From positions 1 through 18,445 of the forward strand of contig QUFP01000052.1 of NCBI GenBank assembly GCA_003478935.1: 18,445 bases of DNA, in the 5' to 3' direction. This document shows, piece after piece, positions 1-8,905 of the stretch (position 1 is its first letter; every line of letters begins with the position of its first letter). This DNA is from Firmicutes bacterium AF25-13AC. GTDB taxonomy: Bacteria; Bacillota; Clostridia; Lachnospirales; Lachnospiraceae. The translations under genes were made by a program, and so were the position numbers. Under the pieces are notes generated by a model that did not search any database, had not been told where the DNA came from, and saw only the letters and a list, made by a program, of their open reading frames with translations.

Positions 1-93
1 TACATAGATTACTACAACAACCAACGACTTCAAAGGAAACTGCATGTAATGACACCAATGAAATATCATGAGCAATATACAAAAGCAGCATAA
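1..93 (+). CDS. IS3-family transposase, C-terminal end (partial)
   Basis: The window opens inside a reading frame that encodes about 30 residues, beginning YIDYYNNQRLQRKL and ending at TAA 91-93. The pattern Y-x-D/x-Y-Y-N-x-x-R-x-Q-x-x-L followed by a segment ending in P-M-K-Y is the usual C-terminus of the IS3-family OrfB (DDE/rve integrase) transposase, where it follows the last catalytic glutamate. The catalytic domain lies outside the window, so activity cannot be judged. The protein would cut and join the ends of its own element. I am fairly sure of the family but cannot assign a subgroup. Confidence 0.72.
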   Translation, partial: YIDYYNNQRLQRKLHVMTPMKYHEQYTKAA

Positions 94-101
94 AATATCG
101 C

Positions 102-118
102 CAGCCATAGCATGGCTG
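102..118. other. Short perfect hairpin after the transposase
   Basis: CAGCCAT (102-108) and ATGGCTG (112-118) form a perfect 7-bp stem with a 3-base loop, 8 bases after the transposase stop codon. T-rich sequence follows, but only after about 10 further bases, so it is a weak terminator at best. It may simply be structure near the end of the insertion sequence. Confidence 0.4.
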
Positions 119-245
119 ACGATACAAAAATTTATTATTTTTTATTGTCCTCTTGACGGGGAGCATACCACAACACTGGGGGTTTTCTATTTTATTTTAG
201 CGTCCCTGTCGCCTTGGTTTTCTTTTTGTTTTTGCTTTCAAATCC

Positions 246-274
246 TTGAAAATACGTGTTCAATGTGATACCAT
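246..274 (+). promoter_or_regulatory. Candidate sigma-A promoter for the surface-protein cluster
   Basis: TTGAAA (246-251) lies 17 bases before TACCAT (269-274), which is preceded by TG one base upstream (266-267). This gives an extended -10 arrangement. The predicted start would fall near 281, leaving a leader of about 85 bases before the first gene at 367. It is the best promoter I can see between the insertion sequence and the cluster. It is read by eye only. Confidence 0.4.
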
Positions 275-283
275 GATATCATG
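272..283. promoter_or_regulatory. 12-bp perfect palindrome, possible operator
   Basis: CATGATATCATG is a perfect 12-bp palindrome that overlaps the end of the proposed -10 element and the predicted transcription start. A symmetric site there would suit a dimeric repressor. No known regulator consensus is recognised, and a 12-bp AT-rich palindrome can arise by chance. Confidence 0.3.
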
Positions 284-366
284 TCAGAAACATAAGAAAA
301 TCAAGAGATATAAAGGCTTTTGATACTTTTTGTGCCTGACTGCGATTGCAAAGAAAGGTCAAAAAG

Positions 367-1299
367 ATGGAGTTTAAAAAAGGAAAATGGATCAGGCAAA
401 GTAAAGCGGCAGCGATTTTTCTTTTAGCAGGGGCAATGCTGCTTGCGATATATGGAAGCTTTGCTGCGTATACTAACTTTAACAGTGTTAAACGAGTCGT
501 ATCGACAGGAACGCAAAGTGATACCATGTTTGGTTCGAATTATTTGACGCTGATGAATTTAAGCGATACAAGCATTCCGGTCAAGAGAATTTCACTTGCA
601 GGAAATAATGATAATTATACATTTACAGTACAGGTTTGCAATTATGTGTGGGGCGATGAGTCTTTGTACAATCCTAGACAAATCTCTTATACAATGAAAG
701 CAGAGCTAATCTCAATGGATGGAGGTCCTCTTCCGGGAGACTGCACAGGCATAAAGATGGGAGGCACATATTTTAATACTGATGGAATGTGCAATTTGGG
801 CATTCAGATGCTAGCTACAGGAGATGCCAATACAAATGAATATAAAATAGAGATTCCAACATCTTTGAAGGATAAGATAAAGATTAAAATTATTGCAGAG
901 CCGGAAACACCTTCAGAAGAAGCTGTTAATTTTCAGAAGTTAGCGGCAATACTTTCTTTTGCAGATTATGAAGTAAATAAAAACTGGACAGGTCATTTTA
1001 TTGACTCAAAAACAAGTCGCAAACCAGATGATTATGATGCTTTTAATTACGAGGTATCTGGAAATGGTGCTGGAACAGTGACTGTTACATGGCCAGATAG
1101 TCTTTTGCTTAGTAAGTGGGCCACGAATGGTGAACAGACGAGCAATTCTTATACTTTTAATGTTGATGGAACAGCAACTGCGATTCAGTTCCAGTTTTAT
1201 AAAAATCCAGAAAAATGGAAAGCGCTAGAAGGTTGGGAGGCTCTTGAAAAATTAGTTACTGTTGAATTTAAAGAGCAAAATGAAACAGAAACAAAATAA
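367..1299 (+). CDS. TasA/camelysin-like surface subunit (SipW-type signal)
   Basis: A 310-aa protein. The ATG at 367 is preferred over an upstream in-frame TTG at 346 because GAAAGG (353-358) sits 8 bases before it. Residues 1-13 are basic, residues 14-34 are hydrophobic, and the segment then reads GSFAAYTNFNSVKRVVSTGT. This matches the layout of the SipW-processed signal of Bacillus TasA (GTWAAFNDIKSKDATFASGT) in the Gly, the Ala-Ala-aromatic cleavage region, the spaced Ser and the final S/T-G-T. The rest is a strand-rich domain with V-Q-V-C-N-Y, three cysteines, and an acidic C-terminus without an anchor. It lies 63 bases before the giant protein gene, in a likely operon. By analogy it would be a secreted filament or matrix subunit; the function is inferred and no enzyme motif is seen. 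Confidence 0.6.
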   Translation: MEFKKGKWIRQSKAAAIFLLAGAMLLAIYGSFAAYTNFNSVKRVVSTGTQSDTMFGSNYLTLMNLSDTSIPVKRISLAGNNDNYTFTVQVCNYVWGDESLYNPRQISYTMKAELISMDGGPLPGDCTGIKMGGTYFNTDGMCNLGIQMLATGDANTNEYKIEIPTSLKDKIKIKIIAEPETPSEEAVNFQKLAAILSFADYEVNKNWTGHFIDSKTSRKPDDYDAFNYEVSGNGAGTVTVTWPDSLLLSKWATNGEQTSNSYTFNVDGTATAIQFQFYKNPEKWKALEGWEALEKLVTVEFKEQNETETK

Positions 1300-1362
1300 T
1301 CAGGGGAATTGGATATATGATAGACTGGCATTATTTTACAAATATAGATAGGATAGACAAAT

Positions 1363-3177
1363 ATGAGACAACAGGTATGTAAAAATAAAAGTTGGAAAAA
1401 ACGTGTGGCGGCAGCTGGAATGGCCATTTGTATGGCGTGTACGATGCCTTTTTCTGTGCAGGCTGAAAATGTCACAGAGGAATATAATGTGCAGGAAGAT
1501 TTCAGTACCGAGTCTGCAACAGAGAATGTATCAGACGAGAAATCAGAGGTTCAGTCATATGATATTGAAACTGCCCAAACAGTTAATCAGGAAGATAGTG
1601 CAGCACAAGAACCATCAAAGGAAGAGGTGCAGTTATCACTTCAATTGGTGGCAGTGGAGAATACAGATACAACAAAGCCTAGTTTAAAGCTTGCTGAGGC
1701 AGATGAATTATCTGAAAATATAACAGTAAAAAAAACTGATAGCAATACGATTATTGAAGTAAGATATGGAGAAGGCTTGATTTTACTGTCAAATGTAAAA
1801 CCAGAAGAGTATGCTAACTGTGAGGTTAAGTTAATCACAACATCAGGTTGGGATCTTACTGAACCAGTAAAGGTGGGTGGAAAAACTGGGACAGATGCAA
1901 CAACTGAAGTAGCTGGAACATATAGTTTCCTTGGTCTGGGAAGTGACGCTTATCCTTATGCGGGCACATTTGGGTTAGATAGTGGGACAGCTGCAACTCA
2001 ATATTCAATATCGACAACAAGACCATTGTTTAATGCACTTTCTGTAAAAGCAAAATTTGAAAATACGATTCCATTTAGCATTGATAAAAATGCGTCTATT
2101 ACAAAAGAACCACTTTTAGCTAAAACATTGAAGGCTAAAAGCGGTGATGGTACAGAGGAAAACTCTGCTTTAAATTGTAATATTGAGCTGAGAAGTTCGA
2201 ATACAGTAACGGATGCAGCAATTGGCGGTTTGATTGGCACAATGGAAGAAGAAACGCGTGCTGACATCATATTTACAAACCAGTTAACAAACGAGCTAAA
2301 GATAAGCGGTACAGATCATGTCGGCTTATTTTGTAATACGATGAAGGCAGGTTCTTCTCTGACGGCAACTTTTAAAAGTGGTCAAGGTGCTGAGAAAATT
2401 AGTGTTGCGGCAACTGAATCTGGCAAGGATGCAGGCGGCTTTGTAGGTCATATGGAAACAGATGCTAGCTTAACTATTGCAGGTACATCTGTATCATCAG
2501 TTGCATCTTCATCTGGAAATGCAGGAGGTATTGTTGGATCTTCTGTAGATGGAAGTGTTACCGTAAAGGCAAGTGAAAAAGATACCAATATTTTTCAATT
2601 TGCTGATCCAATTACGCTATCAGCAGGCAGTGACAAAGCAGCAGGTGGACTTATTGGATCATATTCTATTGCAAAAGCAGAGAAAAACTTTGACCTTTCT
2701 TCATATCAATTTACGAAGAGTACGATTACTGGCGGCAAAAATGCCGGTGGTTTATTTGGTGAACTTAAAATTACAAATACAGCAGATACTGCTGGTATTT
2801 CTGTCTCTATTTCAGGCAATACAGAAAATTTTGATAACAATACAAAGACAATCACAACAGAGGTGTCTAATGCAAATGTTGTAACTAATTATGGTGGATT
2901 GATTGGAAGCTATCAGTCATCAAATATGAAAAATACACTTACAATAGAGAAAACTGCTATTGCTACAACAGGAGGAGAAAAACTTAATAATGAATCTTCC
3001 TACGGTGGTGTTATTGGCGAAATTAGTGACAACAGCTATGTGGCAATAGAAAATGTATATGCTTCCACTGGCGATATGAAGGTAAATGGTAAAGCAAGCT
3101 TTGGTGGCCTTGTAGGAAAAATGAATGATGGTTTTCTTAATGTAGGAAGTGTGACACTTAAAACAGCTGAGGCTTGA
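1363..3177 (+). CDS. Giant GLUG-repeat surface protein, N-terminal part (frame-broken)
   Basis: Encodes 604 aa starting at ATG 1363, with TAGGAT (1349-1354) as a modest ribosome binding site. Residues 1-34 form a Sec signal peptide: a basic start (CKNKSWKKR), a hydrophobic core and a likely cut after SVQA. An acidic Ser/Thr/Glu-rich stretch follows to about residue 90, then a strand-rich domain. From about residue 285 there are repeated GLUG-type motifs: GGLIG, GGFVG, GGIVG, GGLIG, GGLFG, GGLIG, GGVIG, GGLVG. Such repeats form right-handed beta-helical stalks in secreted Firmicute proteins, including IgA-protease-type proteins. The frame ends at TGA 3175-3177 in mid-repeat. The next frame continues the same repeat pattern without a gap, so this is the 5' portion of a roughly 3,505-aa protein. 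An adhesin or matrix role is inferred; no catalytic motif is visible. Confidence 0.75.
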   Translation: MRQQVCKNKSWKKRVAAAGMAICMACTMPFSVQAENVTEEYNVQEDFSTESATENVSDEKSEVQSYDIETAQTVNQEDSAAQEPSKEEVQLSLQLVAVENTDTTKPSLKLAEADELSENITVKKTDSNTIIEVRYGEGLILLSNVKPEEYANCEVKLITTSGWDLTEPVKVGGKTGTDATTEVAGTYSFLGLGSDAYPYAGTFGLDSGTAATQYSISTTRPLFNALSVKAKFENTIPFSIDKNASITKEPLLAKTLKAKSGDGTEENSALNCNIELRSSNTVTDAAIGGLIGTMEEETRADIIFTNQLTNELKISGTDHVGLFCNTMKAGSSLTATFKSGQGAEKISVAATESGKDAGGFVGHMETDASLTIAGTSVSSVASSSGNAGGIVGSSVDGSVTVKASEKDTNIFQFADPITLSAGSDKAAGGLIGSYSIAKAEKNFDLSSYQFTKSTITGGKNAGGLFGELKITNTADTAGISVSISGNTENFDNNTKTITTEVSNANVVTNYGGLIGSYQSSNMKNTLTIEKTAIATTGGEKLNNESSYGGVIGEISDNSYVAIENVYASTGDMKVNGKASFGGLVGKMNDGFLNVGSVTLKTAEA

Positions 3178-6100
3178 TCTTGCAGGCACTAATAAAAATA
3201 CAGATAATGATGTCGAGGGACGTGGTGGTCTTGTGGGACATCTTGTAAAAGGTGTGCTGCGTCTGCATGGAATAACCAATTTAAGTGAACAGAAAATTAC
3301 AACTGCCTATAATCACGTTGGTCAGATCGTAGGAAACAATGGTAATGGATTAGTGTATGCTCTTGGTAATGGAAATGCTTTATCTGAGAATGGAGCTGGA
3401 TGGAGTCTTATCCGTTATAATGGTGCAGATAGAAGCGGTTCTGATATAGGTAACTGGGGAGCAGTTGTGCGTCTTGGCACTAACTTGACGGAAGGTATTG
3501 ATGATGCATTAACTTTTGATCAGCAGACACATACAGTTACAGTAAATAATGGAAATGATGGAACTATAAAAGATACAAATGCTTTTGTGGCATATGCACT
3601 GGCATTTGATCTTTCAGATGCATATACAAATGATGCAAATTCAGCTTTGAGCTTTAAATATACAGTAAATGCAGCTAACTCTCAAACCGTAACTCTTACG
3701 GGAGATATTGATCTTACCGGCACTGGTATTTTAGGTATTGGTAAGGACAGTACTGAGAAAAATGAAAAAGCACAGACATTTACAGGAACTTTTAATGGCG
3801 GTAGTCACACGATTACATTAGACATAGGATCAATTTATGGTAATGGCATTTCCGAAGAAAATGGTACGCCTAACGCAGCAGGACAGCTTTACGCAAAGAG
3901 GAGTGATCAGAGAGATGCACATTATAGTCTGGCGCTGATTCCGTTCGCCGGTGATGTGACAATTCAGGATCTCACAATTGCGGGCACTGTTGCCTGCAGA
4001 GTTCCTCAGAATGTAAATGAGGAAGAAAAATCAGATGATATCAGATATCCGGCATTCGCATCAGCGGCAATCGGTCTAGCAAGCGGGACTACAACTTTTA
4101 AAAATGTGACTGTTAATACCAAGGTATCTGTTGCAGAAGAAGCTGTTGCAAAAAAGCTCCACGTCTGGCAGGCAGGCTTTTTGGGAAGATGTGAAAGTAA
4201 GAAATTGACCTTTCAGAATTGTAACTGGGGAAGTGAGTCCACGCTTATTGACGAACGAAATACGGATAATCAGAGAATCGGTGGTCTGGCAGCGGAAGTG
4301 ATGGGAAGGTGTGATGTTACAGTGGAGAATTGTACACTAAGTGGCTCCATTACATCCAAAGCTGCATCAAATGCCTGTGTTGGCGGTCTGATCGCAGTCA
4401 GCCGGGGAGAGACGCAAAGTGGCAGTGGAAATTCGTATACGTCCGCAGTCAGTGCAATTGATATTTCAAATCTGAAAGTAAATGGAGAAGCTATCACTGC
4501 AGACGCTTCTTCCACCAGTGGAGGACTTCTTGGCTATCAGTGGAAGAATACGAATGTGGTTTTTGCTGTATCTGTGGACAATACTACAGCCAGCAAAAAC
4601 GGAGTCACGATTTCCGGAGCCACATTGAATGCAAAAGCTCAGTTTGGTGGTCTGGTATATCAGGCAACTGGATACTGGAATGCAACCGCTGCGAACAGCA
4701 TCATATTTGAAAAAGCGAATAGTACAACAACATTTACCGGAAAATCAACGCAGGATACGCCAAGTGGTCTGTTGGTTGGAACCGGTCTGATCAAAGTGGC
4801 ACAAAGTGAAAATGTAGAGTCGGCACTGTATCTGGAGGCAGGTACATGGGGAGAGGCAGCTGATGCTGCTTATAAGATTAACAGCGGTGCAGTAACACTT
4901 AATATTGACGATTCTGCGTATTTTGATGAACTTGTTGGCATCACAAAGTTTAATGATGCTGGAAATAGCAATGCAGTAGTTTCATTGGCAGTACGTGGAA
5001 GCGATGGAAAAGCAGCGAAGATTGATATAGGTGAAAAGTTAAATACTTACACTGGCCAGATAAATAAAACAAATTATAAAAATGGCCAGACAAGATATTA
5101 TTACAATTTGGACAGCTATAGAAAAGATAATCAAGATTTGAATCTCGATAGTGTTTCAACACCGGAAAATCTGGTTTTATGGAGTGTGGCTCAGTATGCA
5201 GCACCAAATATCAGAGGGTGCTTCAGACGGGGTGAAAAAACGGATGTTACAATAACGGGTAAAATTGATCTGACAGGCTATTCATATTATCCTGTTACAC
5301 CGATTGGAGCAGTAAATCTGGGAACTAACCAAGGGAATACTACTACGAGTTTGAACTTTGATTATGATGGAATGAATGAAAAAGAAACTGGAAATAAAAC
5401 GTTGTATGATTCAGAACATCAGCATTATTTGATGCAGCATGGACTATTTTACAATGCTTATCGAAATATAGCAGTGAAGAACACTTCCTTTTCAGGTACG
5501 GTAGGAAAAGAGCCTATAGAAAAAGACGGCAAGACATATAATTCAGGTGCGTTGATTTATGGAAGCGTGGTAGGAGATCCAGTAAACTACATAGTTGAAA
5601 TTACGCTGAACAAGATGACGCTGGCAGGAATACGTGTGACAGGTGTAGAGAAAGATACTGTGACATATGCACCGCTTCTGATCAATCAAATGGAGAATGC
5701 AGTCAAATTAACAGTGGATACACTTTCTACAGACAAAGGCTATACGACAGAAAACAATTCAGATAAAACTGTCTATGCAGCAACGAGTCTTATTGGTTAT
5801 GTAGGAAATAACATTGCAACAAAGCTGACACTTTCATTCTCAAATATTGCACTGGATGGTCGTGTTGATGCGGGTACAGCTAACGCTACTTCTGTACATA
5901 ATAATGGTAAGGTTACAGTAGAATATAATACAACACATACCATTTTTACAAATGCAACACTTCTTGAATCTTTTATGTATTCTTCAGAGGGTTCTGGTAC
6001 ATATAACTTTAATAGTACTGACAAAATGGTTACATACGGTGTAGAGCTTACAAATGCAGGAAGCATTGGACGTAACCCAGATAAGCAGTATCAGTATTAT

Positions 6101-8905
6101 GATGGGGAAATTTATATAACAGATGAACAACAACGTAACGAAGTAAATGAAGATTATGTAAAGGAAAGATATAAAGACACCAATTTTATCCGTTATGTAC
6201 ATACACAGCAGAACATTAATGCTAACCAGTACGAACTTGATATAAATCAAAAGACTAGCGGTCTTTTAAAAGGCTGTGGAACATATGGTGATCCTTATAT
6301 TATTGAAGATGCGCATCAGCTAAGCTCATTGGCAGCCTATATTGAAAAGCCAGAGAGCATTAAGCAATTTCAGGCTGTGTTTAATTCAAAGGTATTGACT
6401 GATAAAAAGCAGACAGCTGAGAGTTACCATTTACAAGGTGAAACAACTAGTGATGCGACAGGAAATGATATTATATATACATGGGAAAATAACGTCTGGA
6501 CAAATAGCACAGAGGGAAGCGAAAAAATTGACAATGATACTGCAACGAAATATCTGTTAAACGCTTATTATAAGATTGATAAGGATATCACACTTTCAGC
6601 TGAAAGCTTTTCAGGACTTGGCACGAAAGATAATCCATTTAGCGGAGTAATCGTTGGTACGAATAGTACTGAGGTGAAAATTATTGGCACGAACAGCAAT
6701 AAGGATAGCTTTGGTGGATTAATTGCATACAGCCGCGGAAGTGTAGTAAAAGATCTGAAAGTTGATTATACATCGGCAACTATTCAGATGCAGGCAGATA
6801 CTTTGCCAGGAACTATCAAAAATCCATTCTTTGGCGGTGTAGTAGGTTACTGCATGGGCGGGGATACTATTATTGATAATGTATCAGTAAATTATGGAGC
6901 AGATTCAGTAACTTTTAGTGGTACGTATGAATATATGATTGCAGCAGGCGGCTATGTAGGTCTGGTCGGCGGTGCAACCCATGTCACAGAAGAAACGGAC
7001 TACGAAAAGACCGGTGGCGGCGTGGTGTTTAGAAATATGGAGGGAACATCCAATACCTTTACGACTGCGTGCGAAGCTGCGGCAGCGGCCAATAAAACAG
7101 TGAATATGGTAAAGGCAGATGGCACAGCCGATGGAAAATCAGCATCAAACGGTGGAAATTATTTTTACCGTAATCCTTATGTGGGACGTGTACTGGATGG
7201 CTATGCCTGTGCGGAAGGATGCACTGTAAATAATACGGACAAAAACTATACCATTCCGACCTTGACAGCAGGAACAAGTGACCTTCAGGTAAGCGATGCA
7301 AGTGGAAGCCTGAATGTTACGGTAACCTCTGCCCAGGGATTGTGGCTGCTTTCCGCGATTGTAAACAGCGGTGCAGGAGCGATGGACTCTAATGGCAGTT
7401 ACACCGATGTGGACAATCACGTAGATGCTTATCAATATGGTAAACCACGTACTGTATCCTACGAAGGAATCGGAAGCGCAACAGCTGATGCTGTGAATCT
7501 TACGGACGAAGCATATTGGGGTGGAGTGGCAAGTACTGCAGGCGGAAATCGCGTGTCCTATCTGGTAAAGAACTATACCACAGGAACAACAGCGGCCCGT
7601 TTGGCAGGAAAAAGCAGTACAGATGTCAACAATTCGGTCAGTCTTACCTTTATGGCAAACAGCATAGATATGAGCAGCTACGGAAATGGTTTCCGGGGAA
7701 TCGGTTCCAGTTATGGAAATAATAAGCATGTTTGGAGCAATGACTGTAGTATTCCTGAAGTATATCGCCGCAACCTGTTGATTAAGAGCATAAATGTTGA
7801 TCGGAATGCAGACACGGTGATTACATTAAATATGAATCAGAATGATTATCATACGGAATACAGCAATGGTGCGTGGAGAAATCAGGGTGCCGGACTGTTT
7901 GTGGATTTTCACTTTACAGATGGATGTAAGGTAAATTATCTTAAGATATCAGGAGACGTTAAGCTTGGATTATTTGATACAAATAGTAATTTAATGTGTG
8001 TGACAAGAAGATCAAATCCGGAAGTTCATATTGGTGTGGGCGGTTTTGCTGCAAGAACGGCCAATTCTGCTGGTACGGTATTCTTTGATGGCCTTCATCT
8101 AGAAGGAATAAACGTGTATGGTGGAACTATGACGGGTGGAGCCATTGGTTATATCGATGGATATAGTAGTAAAGCAGGAAGGAATGTATCCTTTACCAAC
8201 TGGACGATCCAGAACGAAAATGTAACAAATTGGGTTAATAACGATGGAAGTACAGGTGGATTAGTAGGATGGAATATTAGTTATGGTATTTTGTCAATTA
8301 CCGGAAATGGAAATAGCTCTGTAAAAGATGTAGATCGATTATCTGTTACTACATATGCGGAAAGCTTTTCTACAACTGCTGCAGGTGGTCTTGTGGGCGT
8401 GAATGATTATAGTTCCGTAAAAGTAGAGAAAGTAAGAGCACAGAATTTGAGTGTTTCAGGCAAGAATCTGCGAGATCTTGGTGGTTTGTTGGCATCAGGA
8501 AGAAGAACTGGTACTGGTACGTTCGAAGTGAATAAATGTTCCCTTACTTCTATGAAGATTACGCTAGAGATTAATTCCAACCAGAAATCTTCAAGTGCCT
8601 GCACGGGAGGGATTATCGGATATCACGAAAGACCACTGATGATTTCAGAAGTAGTGATTACGTCGGATTCGGTCATCAATGGTCAGCAATTTACGGGTGG
8701 TTTCGTAGGCTACTCAGCTTTCGATGTGACGATTTGTGACAGTAGTGAAGTGAATCTCAATATTAAGACAGATATGAACTGGATCGGTGGATTTATTGGA
8801 TATGTCAACCCGAGCAAAACAGCCACATTCCGAAATTGTCAGGAAAAAAATGTGAATATTCTTGGACGATATACAGGTGGTCTTGTCGGAGCTATGGATG
8901 GCAGT
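2223..8905 (+). repeat. Array of GLUG-type (GGLVG) protein repeats
   Basis: About two dozen G-G-[LFIVY]-[VIL]-G motifs occur at irregular spacing across both fragments of the giant gene. They include IGGLIG (about 2223), GGLVG (3112, 3226), GGLLG (4521), GGVVG (6835), GGLVG (8264), GGLVG (8389), GGIIG (8611), GGFVG (8700), GGFIG (8788) and GGLVG (8880). Most are followed by a polar stretch and a V-x-V/I strand, as expected for coils of a beta-helix. DNA identity between units is low, so these are old, protein-level repeats. Confidence 0.75.
3166..3182 (+). other. Frameshift junction within the giant gene
   Basis: The sequence reads ACA GCT GAG GCT TGA in the upstream frame. Skipping one base after GAG gives CTT GAT CTT GCA GGC ACT, which continues as LDLAGTNKNT and reaches GRGGLVGHL, another GLUG motif. 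One extra base, for example GAGG in place of GAG, explains the break. Repairing it joins 1363-3177 and 3233-11881 into 3,505 codons. It may be a real mutation or a sequencing error. Confidence 0.7.

Larger units (their letters stand above)
1..170 (+). mobile_element. 3' end of an IS3-family insertion sequence
   Basis: The transposase tail is followed by about 50 bases of AT-rich sequence and then by TGTCCTCTTGACGGGGAGC (starts at 146). This resembles the terminal inverted repeat that closes many Firmicute IS3 elements, so I place the right end near 170. The left end and any target duplication are outside the window, so the exact boundary is an inference. The element lies directly upstream of the surface-protein cluster and may influence its transcription. 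Confidence 0.45.

Noticed and set aside
68..268. A 66-codon plus-strand frame across the end of the IS3 transposase.
   Set aside because: It overlaps the transposase tail in another frame and runs through the noncoding insertion sequence end, with no ribosome binding site.
346..366. TTG start at 346 for the first surface protein.
   Set aside because: The ribosome binding site GAAAGG (353-358) lies downstream of it and is correctly spaced for the ATG at 367.
1317..1382. A 21-codon reading frame (ATG 1317) with AGGGGA 9 bases upstream, overlapping the giant gene's start.
   Set aside because: It is very short and has no recognisable features. It could be a leader peptide, but nothing beyond the ribosome binding site supports it.
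3166..3182. Programmed +1 frameshift at GCT TGA, by analogy with prfB (CTT TGA).
   Set aside because: Slipping from GCT to CTT gives poor re-pairing of the P-site tRNA, and there is no internal Shine-Dalgarno at the right distance. A simple one-base insertion is more likely.
7145..7729. A 194-codon minus-strand frame opposite the giant gene.
   Set aside because: It has low-complexity Cys/Ser/Ile-rich composition typical of the antisense of a Gly/Asn/Thr-rich gene, with no start signals. The same applies to the frames at 11854-12411 and 14063-14542 on the minus strand.
2223..8905. Possible CRISPR or DNA tandem array because of repeated GGTGGT/GGTCTTGT words.
   Set aside because: Spacing is irregular, the words are codons of the GGLVG protein motif, and flanking DNA is not conserved between units.
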